From NCBI GenBank assembly GCA_963580455.1, contig OY756969.1:20556760-20620759 (forward strand): 64,000 nt of DNA, in the 5' to 3' direction. The stretch is from Euonymus europaeus (Eukaryota > Streptophyta > Magnoliopsida > Celastrales > Celastraceae). Positions 38,086 through 49,410 of this stretch are shown here, piece after piece; position 1 is the stretch's first letter, and every line of letters starts with the position of its first letter. The notes below the pieces were generated by a model that was given only the letters and a program-made list of their open reading frames with translations, was not told the origin of the DNA and did no database searches. Made by a program: the position numbers and the translations under genes.

Positions 38086-40867
38086 GGGAAATTTGTATAA
38101 ATGACTTCCTCGAAAATTGAAACCGCAAATATGATCGACTTTTTATAAAAGAAAAATGACCTACTTTTGGATCATAAAGACCAAAAGACCCTTGAAAAGT
38201 CAAAACCAACGTTGTCCTTTCAACTTCCCACGAAAACCTATTGCATTCAAACCCATTCTGCTCGACGAGCTACTCGACGATCTCCATATTCACCAAACAA
38301 CCAACGAACTCAGCTTTTTTGTCATCAAAGATATAATTTTTCCATACTCAGGTGAGATACCTTCACTTCTATCTATTTAGTCTTTGATTTACCGCGCCAT
38401 GCACCATTGGGTTTATTTTATGAACATTTACTAATGTATTTCTCATGTCTGGTTCTGGGATTCTATTTCTAGGTTTAGTGTATTTTTCATGGTATAGGAG
38501 GGATAAGAGAACGAAATTGTTGTGTGTCCTTCATTAGTGTATGAATATCGTTAATCATTGTTGTTCATTTATATGGTTGAGCATATCTTTGGTCGAGTAT
38601 GATGGTCTTTGTGGTCGAGCATTCTTGTTATTTGAGGTTGAGCATGATTTTTTTGTGGTCGAGCTTTTTATTAATTATTTGTTTTCAGTTTTTAACCACA
38701 AATGGAGATGGTTAACATGATCGAAAGGAAAAACATTTTCTTGCTAAGGTTACTGTTTTTTCAAATATTTCTGAGGCTATAAACACTACATCTCTCAAGC
38801 TTAGTGATAGTGAAGGTCAATTGGAAAAGTTTAGGAGGACATGTTTTGGGATGATGTTGCAGGTTGTAAATTTTTCTTTTTCTGACCAATTGATTGATCA
38901 GGCTCTTCTAAGGCAAGCTGTATCATATGATGCTAAAGTATTGAAGTTCAACTTTGCTGGAAATTTTGCCTCGTTCTCTATTGCAGAATTTGCTCTCATC
39001 ACTGGTTTGTTATGTACTAATGTCCCTCCACTTTCTACTTTGATTGACACTTCTGTGCATAGGATTAGGGACATGTATTTTGGAGAAAATAATAGCATTA
39101 GTAGAGGTAGGTTACATGAAGTATTCATGAGTTGTTCTTCACCATCTGGAATGGAGGACGATTTGTTGAAGTTGGCATTGGTTTATTTTGTGGAGTATGT
39201 TCTACTGCCCAGGGAGCGTAGTAGAAAAATAGATAAAAATTGGTTGCAATTGGATGATAATTTGGAGGTGTTCAATAAGTTTTCCTGAGGATGTGTGACC
39301 TATGAACGTACAACAAAGTCATTTGTTGCAGCGAAAGTCGGCCGTGCTGATAAATGCCTTGGCATAAGTACTAAGAAGGAAAAGTATAGCATATATGATT
39401 TCCCGCTAGTCATCCAGGTACCATGAAACTAATTTATTTCTGCCCATTTGGTTGTGACTATTTAATCATACTGTTTGTGTGCATCTGGCTTTATGAAGTG
39501 GTTATGCTAATTGGTAGATCTTATGCAAAATTGAGGGGAGAAGGCCTGTATCCACGAATATTGAAGTGGAGCAGCACTATCACTCCAGAGTATACTGATA
39601 TTGTGTCTAATATTTTCGACAGGCTAAAGGTAAACATATAGTGCAGGTTCACTAGATTTGTATATTTGTTTATGAGACTTACAATTTGCTTTTTATGCTT
39701 TTTTTGTTGCAGCTTGTAGTGCATGATACACTAGTGCTTACTAAGTTAGAGCAAGGGTAGAAATATTTGACGGTTCTTGTGAGATCAGAAATGACTAAAA
39801 AGTGCAATGTCTTCAAGTTTTCATTGCCAAAGAAAGAAAATGAGGAGGCAAATATTGTCAAGGATGCGATTATCCTTGACATTGAAAATGAAAAGGAATT
39901 GGGCAGTTATTTTGATGTCGGCAACCTCGACAATCTGTAGGTTAGAGAGATGGACAATGTACCTATTAAAGAGAAGAAAAAGGACAATGTGCACATTGTA
40001 GAAAGTTAATTGAACATCATAAGTTGGTGAAAACAAGCTCAAGGCAATTTAGTGTCATGAAAAAATCGATTGAACGTGATGTCAATGACTTGCATCAGTT
40101 TCTAAATGAGAGCTTGAATGAGTTGCTTGAATTGTCAAGAGAGAAGAAGAAGTTGGAGGAGGTTGAGAGGGATGACATGCAGGTGGAGAATGTGGTTAAT
40201 GATGAGCTACCGGAGAAGAATATGGTCTTTGGGTTTGAGGAGGAGGAGAAAGTGGATGATGTGGAGTTTATAGGGATAGGGGTGGATATTCAGCAGCAGG
40301 AAGAGGAAAATGAGAATAAGGAAGACAATGAGGGGGGAGGGGGGTGTGAAGAAAACAAGCTGGAGAGTGAGAGAACCGATGGGACAGGGCTAGGGAAGGA
40401 GGTGAAGGGGACAGAGTTGGAGCAAGAGGGGGAAGAAGTGAAGGTGAGTGAGTTGGAGAAAGAGGGTGAGGAAGTGAAGGTGAAAGATGTGAGATAGAAG
40501 CTGTGGCAGAGCTTTTAAGTATGTCAGCTACATGCTTAACTCACGAGGGTGGATGAGGTTAGTTAGTCACAGTTTCCTGCGCCCACACTAAGGAGACGAA
40601 AAGGTATGTTGCAAATTAAAAAAAAACGTGCGAAGAAGCCTGAACTGCTTAAGAGAACACCTTATACATCTCCTAGTTTCAAGAAAAGGACAACACAGAG
40701 CCTCGTGTCACGGTTGAATTCAATATTTTTAAGAATAGCAAAGATAATGACTGAGATAATAATTTGATATTGGACTACGTATTGAAAATTTCACCAGATT
40801 CTTCATCATTTTAGTCTGATGTAGATCAGGTGTACTTTTGAGGAGGTAATTTATGCAAATTTTCCCC
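38086..40867. mobile_element. MULE-like element bounded by ~35 bp TIRs, carrying a DUF1985-type gene
   Basis: The left end GGGAAATTTGTATAAATGAC continues TTCCTCGAAAATTG. The right end, read as reverse complement, is GGGGAAAATTTGCATAAATT then ACCTCCTCAAAAGTA. Over about 33 aligned bases only some six differ, apart from small run-length changes. A shared TATTTAT adjoins both ends, which could be part of a target duplication, although MULEs usually make 9-11 bp. The 2.78 kb interior holds a spliced DUF1985-type coding remnant and no transposase. It is either a deleted Ulp1/DUF1985-carrying MULE or a Pack-MULE-like derivative. Confidence 0.7.
38821..40700 (+). pseudogene. DUF1985-domain protein gene remnant (spliced, interrupted)
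   Basis: The frame opens at about 38821 with EKFRRTCFGMMLQ, then DQLIDQALLRQ, SFSIAEFALITGLLC and GRLHEVFMSC, the DUF1985 pattern found in plant Ulp1/MULE-associated proteins. After a stop (about 39286) it continues with YERTTKSFVAA, YSIYDFPLVIQ (donor at 39418), WLYEVVMLIGRSYAKL, PRILKWSSTITPEYTDIVSN (donor AAG|GTAAAC at 39630, acceptor TTGCAG at 39712). A second part follows with a stop at about 39760. A charged, Glu/Lys-rich frame of 157 residues (40024-40497) and RRRKGMLQIKKKRAKKPELL then SPSFKKR (40594-40690) fit the low-complexity linker of such proteins. No Ulp1 protease domain follows before the TIR. The acceptor before WLYEV lacks AG. Confidence 0.65.
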
Positions 40868-41124
40868 TATTTATCAAAACCCTCCACATAAATAACATGT
40901 GTGCCCACAAGAGCAATAATTCTTGCAATTGTACAAAAAAAAAGGTTCAAGAGGGCGTGCAAATGAATTAAAGGGGGTGAGTTTAACGCTTCTCGCTTAA
41001 ATTCCAAAATTTGAATCTTCCATTAGAGAAGAAAAATGGTTCTGAAGTAGCAGAGAGCCAGAGCTTGTTCCCCATGAGTAGTTTAACAATATATTTTGTT
41101 AATTTAAAGCTGTAATATGATTTA
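40868..41124. other. Spacer between the MULE and a PIF MITE
   Basis: No feature recognised. Confidence 0.35.
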
Positions 41125-41861
41125 GGGTTCGTTTGTTATCCAATTGTATTTCAGAGCTTAAAGCTGTGAAAAATGCTGTGCTTTTAGCTGTCAAAAATGC
41201 TGTGTAAAAAGCTGTGGGACCCACAGCTTTAAGCTGTGTAAAATGCTGTGGGGTGTTTGGTTCACTTTTTTTATATTAGCTTTTTGTTAGGATATTTTAT
41301 ATGAAATGACAAAAAAGAACATTGTAATAAAAGAGTAATAATATTGAATAAAAAGTTTTAATTAAACATATAACTAGAGTTCTTACATTACATTTTAGAA
41401 ATATTTGTAACACACATGTTTTTACAAACATGCTTACCCAAGATGAAATTTTCCAAAGCTCCAAAATTCAGATAAATTTAAAGCCATGATAAGGATAGTT
41501 TCTAAGGGTAACAAATACGCAGCCAATGAGAACCATTTGTGTATAAACAAATCTGGCAAAAAGTTCAATCGTTCTGGAACTTTAAAATCTTGATTTTATG
41601 ATCATTAAATAAAAGTAATAGTCAATCATAGATTAACCTGCAACACAATATCTTTTTATCACTTTTTGCCATCATCAGTTGAGAGTTCGAGGGGCAGGTT
41701 CGTCCTTCAAAAAATTTGGATTGACAAAACGCAATGAAACGCTGTGTTGTGACAGCGTCTCATTTTGGACCGCTTAAACGCGGTCCAAAACGCAAATTTT
41801 ACCAGTTCGTTTGATATGCACAGAATTTTTAAGCTGTGGGAAATGCATACCAAACGGAGCC
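41125..41861. mobile_element. PIF/Harbinger-type MITE with TTA duplication, derived from the large Harbinger at 55.8 kb
   Basis: Left terminus GGGTTCGTTTGTTATCC, right terminus GCATACCAAACGGAGCC. TTA flanks at 41122-41124 and 41862-41864. About 270 bp at the left end matches the left end of the 55769 element (shared words AGAGTTCTTACAT, TTTTAGAAATATT, GTGTTTGGTTCAC). The right about 180 bp matches the region up to 63804 (shared GCAATGAAACGCT/GTAATGAAACGCT and GTGGGAAAYGCATACCAAAC). It lacks the transposase, so it is a deletion-type non-autonomous copy. It lies about 690 bp upstream of the RBR start codon. Confidence 0.88.
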
Positions 41862-42548
41862 TTAGTTTTTAGACTGTAAAAGACCAACCGTATCTATTAA
41901 GCAAGAATGCCACATTTGCTGTGGTGAGAAACACATGCAGAAGAGGCAGCAACTTGTCAGATTGGTTAGGGTTTTTGTTTATAGCTTTTCCTCTGTAAAA
42001 AGGTATCAGCATCATATTTTAATTCTCTCCCTCCAGATAAAGGTCTCACAATTCACAAGCACCTCCACGGTATGCAAGCTTCATTTCTTGTCTCCCGACT
42101 TATACCTTTTTGTCCTGAATACTATATTTGTGAGTGTTTTTTTTTCTTCCCTTTCTTTGCTTGTGTTTCAGTAAACATAGATTGGGTATATTGGTCTGTT
42201 TTGTTTGGGTTGATTTGTTGATTTACGGGGGACATGAGGGCTAAAACTTGGAAATTTTTATGAATTTGTTAATGGGTATTTGTTAGACTTTGATTTAGAC
42301 TAGGTTCAGGAAGATCGTTGCTTGATGGGTCGCTTAATGATTTTCTTTTTCTTTCTTGGATCCAAATTTGGAAGCAGAGGCTGAAGGATCTCCAGTAAAT
42401 ATAGACATTTCTCTGCAAATTTGGAGCGGAGATTCAGAGATTTGCATAATTTCATGGTGGGTAGTTCGTTGAATTTGAAGTCAATTATCACCTGAAGTCC
42501 AAAGAATTGCCTAATTGCTGTGCAAGTTGGGGAAATTTGGTGCTGAAA

Positions 42549-45500
42549 ATGGAGGGACAAGATATTTCTAATGATGAGTCTTATATGAAACTCTTGGAGG
42601 AAGATGATGAGGAAGACTTTCGAAGTTGTTGTGAAGATGACAATGATGAGCAAGTTTGGAAAGACAATGAAGTATTGGCAGAGGAAGAACAGCTAGATGA
42701 ATTTTCTGTCAAGATGTATTTCAAGGGCATTTCAATTGCCAATGCTGAAGATTCCTGCTCTGGGTTCTCTGGGATTGGGGTGATTATTGAAAGATCAGTG
42801 GACTTTCCTATTATTCAGGTGCAAAAGGAGCTTGAATTCTATGTTGAGGACTCTTTGGCTGACTATTTAGCTTTGATGGATGGACTGGCAGAGGCTATGC
42901 AGAGAAAAATCCATTGTGTGTACGCTTTCACTGATTCTGAGTTGTTATATGATCAGGTTAGCTTCCAGTCTCAAAATTAAACTTATTTTTTACTTTTGAT
43001 TTAGATATGATACTGATCTAATAAATATTTGTATATGAGATTTTAGTGATGAGTGATGAAAATATTCAAGAAAGACCTCAGCGATGCTGCTTTTCCCAAC
43101 CATATCTAATTCTTAAAATTCAATATGTACTTTTCTCTAGTATTGCTATATCAAAGTTTAGAATAGGAAGGCCATAGCTGTGAAAGTTGGTGTCTCTTTA
43201 GGTCGTCATCATCATCTGAGCCTTTATCCCAAAAATTTGAAGTCGGTTACATGAGTTTATGAGAAATCAAAGATATCAAGTTATCAACTGTGTATTAGTT
43301 TCTGCCATTCATTTCTATTGATGATTGTACTTTCATCAACACCTATTGAATCCTTATCGTTTCTTAGAATCTAAGGCTTGCCACCACATCTCGAGTTTTG
43401 AATCAACTCCCAATATTGTCTCATCCACTAGGATTATATCATCCACAAACAACATGCACCAAGGTATCCACCTTGGATACGTTGTGCAAGTTCTTTTGTC
43501 ACTATAACAAATAGGAAGCTTAGTGCAACCCCTGGTGCAAACCTATTGTGATGGGAAAAACAAATAAATTTAATAGGTAATAACTAATAAGTAATAACAA
43601 TAGAGGTAATTTAACTGGGATCTTTTTATCACATAGGGTTGATGATATCATGTTTCACTGGCTGTGAGTAAAAGTTGAAGAGAGTCTGTTTTGGTTCCAA
43701 TCTGAAAATGAAAGTTAAAAATATTATACATATATGAATTCTTGAAACTTTGCTTCATCCAATAGTTTAGAGCATCTACCATTTCGATCTCTTAGTGTTA
43801 TCTGGCAAACTATTTTTATATGTTTATTTCTTAAAACTAAGAAGTTGTTTTTCAAGGGCCTTCTTTAATGTTTACAGAAATAAGAATAGCTATTACTTTC
43901 TATTGTGTTATATAATTTCTCCTTGAAAAAAATAATATTATTGCCTGTTTAATAACTTAAATACCTGGGTTATTTTAATTCTTTGAACTTCAGCTTATAA
44001 AATCTTAAAATCTCGACACCGTTAATTTTATGTTGCAGTTTGTTTACACCTTTCAGGATCAGTTTGTCCTTCACTTACTATCTTTAACTCCAATAATCCA
44101 GTTTGGTTGTATAACATTTCAAGTTTGTCTCGGAAACATCAATTTTGACAGATTTCCCATGAGAAAAAAATAGAGATCCCACTTCTGGTAGCACTCAGGC
44201 AAAGGATTTTGGAACATGCGAGTAGGCTGGATGTTTTTGTGCTAAAGCTTGTTCCCAGTGCTGAGCTTGAGAAGCCATTGCAATTAGCAAAAGTAGCAGT
44301 TGGGCTTGTCTCTTCTCCTACCATGGGAAATCAAGTTCTTGAAAACTGTTCAATTTGCTGTGAAGACAAACTATCATCGATGATGATTACGATGAAGTGT
44401 TCCCACAAATTCTGTTCTCATTGTATGAGGACCTATGTTGATGGAAAAGTACATTCATCTCAAGTACCTGTCAGATGTACTCAGTTGGGTTGCAAATATT
44501 ACATTTCGACTGGTGAATGCAGATTGTTTCTTCCTCATGTTTCTTATGAATCTTTTGAGAGGGCCCTTGAAGAAGTAGATTTTCTTCACTCGGATAAAAT
44601 GTACTGCCCATTCCCAAATTGCTCTGTGCTCCTTGATCCCAATGAATGTTTGTCTGCCAGGGCAGACTCATTGAGTCAGTCAGATAACAGCTGTGTTGAG
44701 TGCCCCATTTGTCAGAGGTTTATCTGTGTGGAATGTGGTGTTCCTTGGCATTCTTCAATGAGTTGTGAAGAGTACCAAAGCCTCCCATTGGATGAGAGAG
44801 ATACTGCAGACATTGCTTTGCATCTCCTGGCACAAAGTCAGAGGTGGAGGCGTTGCCAACAATGTCGTAGGATGATCGAGCTCACTCAAGGTTGCTACCA
44901 CGTGACCTGCTGGTAAGATATTTTTTTTTCCTGGGTACATATTGCCATGCTTTAAAATAAGGCCATTGAATGCATCAAGAAATGGGCGCCCGCTGTGTTA
45001 TCTTGGAGTTACATAATATTCTACTCATCTCATCCCAATAATGATGTGTGGCTACCCTTAGTTGTGATGTTTCTGCTTCCTATTACGTAAATACGAATTC
45101 CAAAATTTATGTCAATAATCACTTCAGAATGTGCAACTGTTATTAGAATTGAGATAAATGTCAGAATATTTGATAAGCAGCATGTGGTAATGACCTATTT
45201 AAAGAATTACATTTAAGGCATAAATGTTTAGTCATTTGAATATGTCATTTGTTAGAATACTTTCATGATACCATTGTGGGGATCTTATAAACCTGGACAG
45301 GATGTGTGCACCCTCATTTGACGAAAAGTACATAGTTTCCCAGAGGATTAAAAACGAGGTCGGGGATTTTAGGAGAGGGGAGAGAAATCTTGTGATGCTG
45401 AACATATTCGCAATTTACACTGTATGGGTGCTTTTGGCTAGCCTTCCCAAATAAGAATTGTGGGGATTTATGGTTGAAAATGGTATGAGAATGAATTAGG

Positions 45501-46628
45501 GTTATCTGTAGCTTAGGCATAGTGTAATACTTGGCTTATGGCAAGGTGGAAAGGGGAATAGTTAGCAGTAAGATTTAGGTGGTTGATTAAGATTTAAGGA
45601 TATAAGCGGGGGACATCATCAAAGATGGTTTATTCATATGTAACTAAAGCCTTTGGGTGCACTGCTGAATAGAAGTCAATTGACTGAAATCACGCAGACA
45701 TAAATACAAAAGAAGGCAGAATATCATTTGGCTGGAGACAGTAAGAATACGTCTATTGTAAACAGGCCTGAACAGCCAATAGGATAGTTTTAGAAGGCCT
45801 CTGTCTTTTACTAGAGATAATAACCTTTAACCAGACAATTACTGAGAGATTTTAACTTTTAAGCAAGCTGGATAAATTGGTGCATTCTGCATCATGTTCC
45901 ACTTTCTTATATGGGCTCTCTTTCTATGCCACTACACTCCTTTCCCCCATTTGAGATTAAATTTATCTAGCTTTCCTGGTAATCTCATATTGAAACCACT
46001 TGTGAAATGTGAAATTATGAAAGACTTAAATGATTCAGATATGCTCAGGAATAAGTTTCCTGATTGTCGCTCTTTTAGCAAAATCTATTGTTGGGGTTAT
46101 CTATGTATCTTTTTTTTTTATCTTAGTCTGAGGAAAGCTTGTCCTTGCTATTTGGATCGGAGGTGAACCTTTATTTTGCTTGCATACTCTTGTCCACCAT
46201 CCTTTCGCACCGTTGCTTGATATTCTTAAATTGAATTCCATGTCTTCACTCCTTACAGGTGTGGGCATGAGTTCTGTTATTCCTGTGGTGCTGAATACAG
46301 GGATGACAAACAGACTTGTCAGTGTGCCTTTTGGGATGATGACAATTCTGAGAACTCAGTTTCTCACTCTGTTCAACAATCAGACCAATGGCCATGGGAC
46401 GCGACTTTCAATTCACTCCCTATGATCATGGATGCATACTCAGACCAAGGGAGATCACAGGTGGCACTTATCCAGAGATTCCTCTCCGAGGGTTTCAGTC
46501 TGAGTGACCATAATCCCTGCCAGTCCCCACCTCGTTGTACAGACTCATATGTAGATACCATGAAGGATCTTCATCAGCTCCCATGGCTCGAGAGGTTCGT
46601 TAACAATTACTACGACGACTTCATCTAG
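42549..46628 (+). CDS. RBR-type E3 ubiquitin ligase with N-terminal RNase H-like domain (3 exons, 512 aa)
   Basis: Spliced model: join(42549..42956, 44152..44912, 46259..46628). GT-AG junctions keep the frame (GATCAG|GTTAGC, TTGACAG|ATT, TGCTG|GTAAGA, TTACAG|GTGTGG). An upstream in-frame TTG is not a plausible start, so ATG 42549 was chosen. After an acidic N-terminus, residues about 50-190 form an RNase H-like domain (GFSGIGVIIE, DSLADYLALMDGLAEAM, AFTDSELLYDQ), which lacks the usual catalytic acids. RING1 starts at Cys202 (CSICCEDK, CSHKFCSHCM). The IBR has YCPFPNCS and CPICQRFICVECG. RING2 spans the second intron: CQQCRRMIELTQGCYHVTCW then CGHEFCYSCGAEY. Cys384, in TQGCYHV, is the expected thioester nucleophile. 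Plant proteins of this architecture are RBR ligases of the RSL1/RFA or ARI-like group; member and substrate are not resolved. It ends convergently with the O-fucosyltransferase gene. Confidence 0.93.
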
Positions 46629-47266
46629 TGAAGCAAATATACGAGCATGCTGAACTTGGGTAACTAGTTATTTGGCTTCCCAGCAGTTGCATATGATAGA
46701 GGTAGAAGAGTTTCTCGCTCTAACCACCACATTATCTTTTAGTCTCATTGATCCTGTTTAATAAAACCAAATTCTGTCCCTCTCAAAGCATAATGTTCTC
46801 AACGCTCCCTCTGTCCAGCAATTCACTAGATGTTCTCACATGGGCTTACCTATCAATTTATGGTTTTTGCTTTAATTCCTGCATGAGTAGGACAGTGACA
46901 TTTTTTTATTGCAGAGGTTGAACTTGGAGGGTATAAGCAAAAGCACTGTACTCAGAATCAAGTTTCTTAAAAGTATGGACCAACAAAAGTCTACTTGTGG
47001 CCCACAGATTGTCCCACAATATGGGAACTTAATTTTTGATTGTTTTGTTGGATTAAAAGGTGGAATGACTCTTTCCCATTTTGCACAATCCTTCAATGAT
47101 GGAAAGTAGAACATGCCGTAAAAGGTGCAAAAGGTTTTTGTAATCAAAAGTACATTGAGTACTACATCATTAATACAAAAATATCCCAGGACCACAGCAG
47201 TACAGAATACTAATATATTAATCTCCATTCTTTACAACTTTGTGTCGCTGTTTTTCACTGTACAAA
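46629..47266. other. Shared 3' intergenic region of two convergent genes
   Basis: Separates the RBR stop (46628) from the O-fucosyltransferase 3' end. It likely contains both 3' UTRs. The frame at 46909-47109 has no domain features. Confidence 0.4.
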
Positions 47267-47498
47267 GATAAACAAAACTACACCAACCATTATCAACCTC
47301 AGGGTTGAAAAATACTGATCTCAAAAAACTAGTGGAGGCTCAGCTGGAAGAACATGAGATGACATTAGATCCATAGCTGATTGATAAACAAAACTACACC
47401 AACCATTATCAACCTCAGGGTTGAAAAATACTGATCTCAAAAAACTAGTGGAGGCTCAGCTGGAAGAACATGAGATGACATTAGATCCATAGCTGATT
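47267..47498. repeat. Perfect 116 bp tandem duplication over the O-fucosyltransferase 3' end
   Basis: 47267-47382 and 47383-47498 appear identical base for base, beginning GATAAACAAAACTACACC and ending TAGATCCATAGCTGATT. The second copy contains the last 13 codons and stop (47456-47458, minus strand) plus the start of the 3' UTR. The first copy lies wholly in the 3' UTR as an out-of-use duplicate. Confidence 0.95.
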
Positions 47499-48805
47499 GC
47501 TTGGAGGCTGGAATCAGACATGTTGGTCATCCATCTACGGGGGCCGTTAGATTCCCCTGCTAAGTTATATGCATAGGACGGCCATCTCACGTCGGTATCA
47601 CACGAATTTATAACACCCATTCTGATCATCTTCTGTGTCCTCTCAAGAACTACAAGGTTTGAAAATGTCGAAAAACTATTCCCTACAAAGACATCAGCCC
47701 TTAAACAAACTTCGTAATCAATTGCAGCTTGAATGAGATACGGGTATTTCTTGTATATTCTTTCAACACCCATTTTCTTCTTTTCAAGAGGAACCAATCC
47801 TTCTTTCCAACCAGACAATATATTTGAGTCTTCAAGAAGACTATCCGCGACAGCAAGATAAACGACTGTAGGACTTTTGAGTCCTAAAATGTTCCCAACT
47901 CTCTCCATAATCTGCTCTTTGCTACTACAAATTTCGGAAATGTGTGATCTTTGCTCTAATTTCTTACAATGGATCATCCAGTCTCTCTCTATCCGCATGT
48001 GGACAGCTACATAAGGCATTGTCTGCAATGAAGAACTCTCTGAACCAACACCATTTTCTACAGAATCAGATTTGCTTTTCATTTCCTTTCTTATATCCCT
48101 AATCTTGGACACCACTCTATCTGCTTCTTTTGCAAACTCATCCACTAAAACTAGGCACTCAAAGACCTTTGCATAGTCATTGACAGGCCAATGATCATGC
48201 CACAAAAATGGGTTTTTTCCAACTATTCGAATGACCTCATACCCATCAAGTGGTTCCCGACTATGCTCTTTTAGTTGGTCTAAATCTCTCTCCGTTGTCC
48301 ACTTCCTTCCCATTCCCTTCTGAAGCTCAAGCACCGCGGTTCGATTCAGGACGTCTGAATAATTACCCAACTGGACAAACCCTCTACAAAGTGTGTTAAA
48401 CTTTTCTAACTGAAACACCTTATCAAAAGAAATAGGCAGAAGACGGTCAATTTCCTTGTAAAAAAGTGAAGCACTCAAGCTGGGCATCAAGAGGGTTCGA
48501 TTCAGCATTCGAGCAGTTAGGCAAGCTCTTGCAAATGCTATCTTTTGATTGTTCAGTCCCCATACAATTTGAGGAACCTCCAGAAACTTATCTCTCCGGA
48601 TTCCAAAATTAATATCCAATAATGGAGTTTGACTACGAATCACTTCAAGGATGTTCCACTCCATTTCCCCATAGCCGGAGAAAGAAGGAAGTAATATGGC
48701 TCGGAAGACAAGAGCAAGAACAAGCAAAGCAGCACATTTACACGTTAAAGAATTGAAATAGCGACCAAATACTCTCGAATTCTTATGACTAGAGGGCAAA
48801 TCCAT
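47456..48805 (-). CDS. O-fucosyltransferase family protein, type II membrane (449 aa)
   Basis: One uninterrupted frame. A short cytosolic N-terminus (MDLPSSHKNSRVFGRYFNSL) is followed by one hydrophobic signal anchor (CAALLVLALVFRAILL, residues about 24-40), as in Golgi type II transferases. The luminal part has the family's N-terminal motif region (QIVWGLNNQKIAFARACLTA, residues about 79-98, with LNRTLLMPSL). The sugar-nucleotide binding core has PYVAVHMRIERDWM (the H-x-R motif), and the C-terminal conserved block has CLRADVFVGNSFSTFSNLV. Length fits plant O-fucosyltransferase (GT106-like) proteins, which act in the Golgi on glycans or cell-wall/protein substrates; substrate cannot be told. 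The 5' leader likely has an intron: on the minus strand a donor GGAG|GTGAG lies near 49190. Its last 13 codons lie in a 116 bp tandem duplication. Confidence 0.9.
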   Translation of the reverse strand: MDLPSSHKNSRVFGRYFNSLTCKCAALLVLALVFRAILLPSFSGYGEMEWNILEVIRSQTPLLDINFGIRRDKFLEVPQIVWGLNNQKIAFARACLTARMLNRTLLMPSLSASLFYKEIDRLLPISFDKVFQLEKFNTLCRGFVQLGNYSDVLNRTAVLELQKGMGRKWTTERDLDQLKEHSREPLDGYEVIRIVGKNPFLWHDHWPVNDYAKVFECLVLVDEFAKEADRVVSKIRDIRKEMKSKSDSVENGVGSESSSLQTMPYVAVHMRIERDWMIHCKKLEQRSHISEICSSKEQIMERVGNILGLKSPTVVYLAVADSLLEDSNILSGWKEGLVPLEKKKMGVERIYKKYPYLIQAAIDYEVCLRADVFVGNSFSTFSNLVVLERTQKMIRMGVINSCDTDVRWPSYAYNLAGESNGPRRWMTNMSDSSLQAISYGSNVISCSSS

Positions 48806-49410
48806 CCAAGATTCACAAGCTTAGATAAAGATGCAGCACTTCCTCATCCACCATTGCAGCAAACTCAATCAAAAGAACAAAAGATCTCCAATAGATATGA
48901 AAATCTGCATTGACCCACGAAATAAAACACTTAACAGAATCAACCAAAACAGGAGTTAATCAACATAAGTACACATGCCATGGACTCCAATTCAACTGCC
49001 ACACGCAAAGATCAGCCCCTCCAATCAAGAATTGAAATTCAAGGTGACAACAGTCAAAATACGGTTCACAACCCATTAGCTTCGCTCTTCCAAAACCCAA
49101 TTTTTTTCAAAACAAGAATACATAATCTAGACGGAATGCCGAAAAAGCAAACAAGAGCTAAGAAGAAACAAAGGGAGAGACGAATATACCTGCAAACTCA
49201 CCTCCGATGCCTGAATCATGGCACGAGACCCAAGACACTTTTGTTTGAAACCCAATTCTGAGCAGAACCCAGAGAGAAAAAACAAAAGCAAGCAAAGCAA
49301 CAAGGAGAAAACGATCAAAAATCATAAAGAGGAATCCCAGAAACCGTGAATTACCGGGAACAAAAAGCACAACCAACCCATCACCATCATGACAACCAAG
49401 AATCGAACTA
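48806..49410 (-). other. Probable 5' UTR and promoter side of the O-fucosyltransferase gene
   Basis: The minus strand contains a donor-like GTGAG (about 49190) after CAGGCATCGGAG, suggesting a 5' UTR exon and an intron before the coding exon. The acceptor is not certain. Frames on either strand here have no domain features. Confidence 0.4.
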
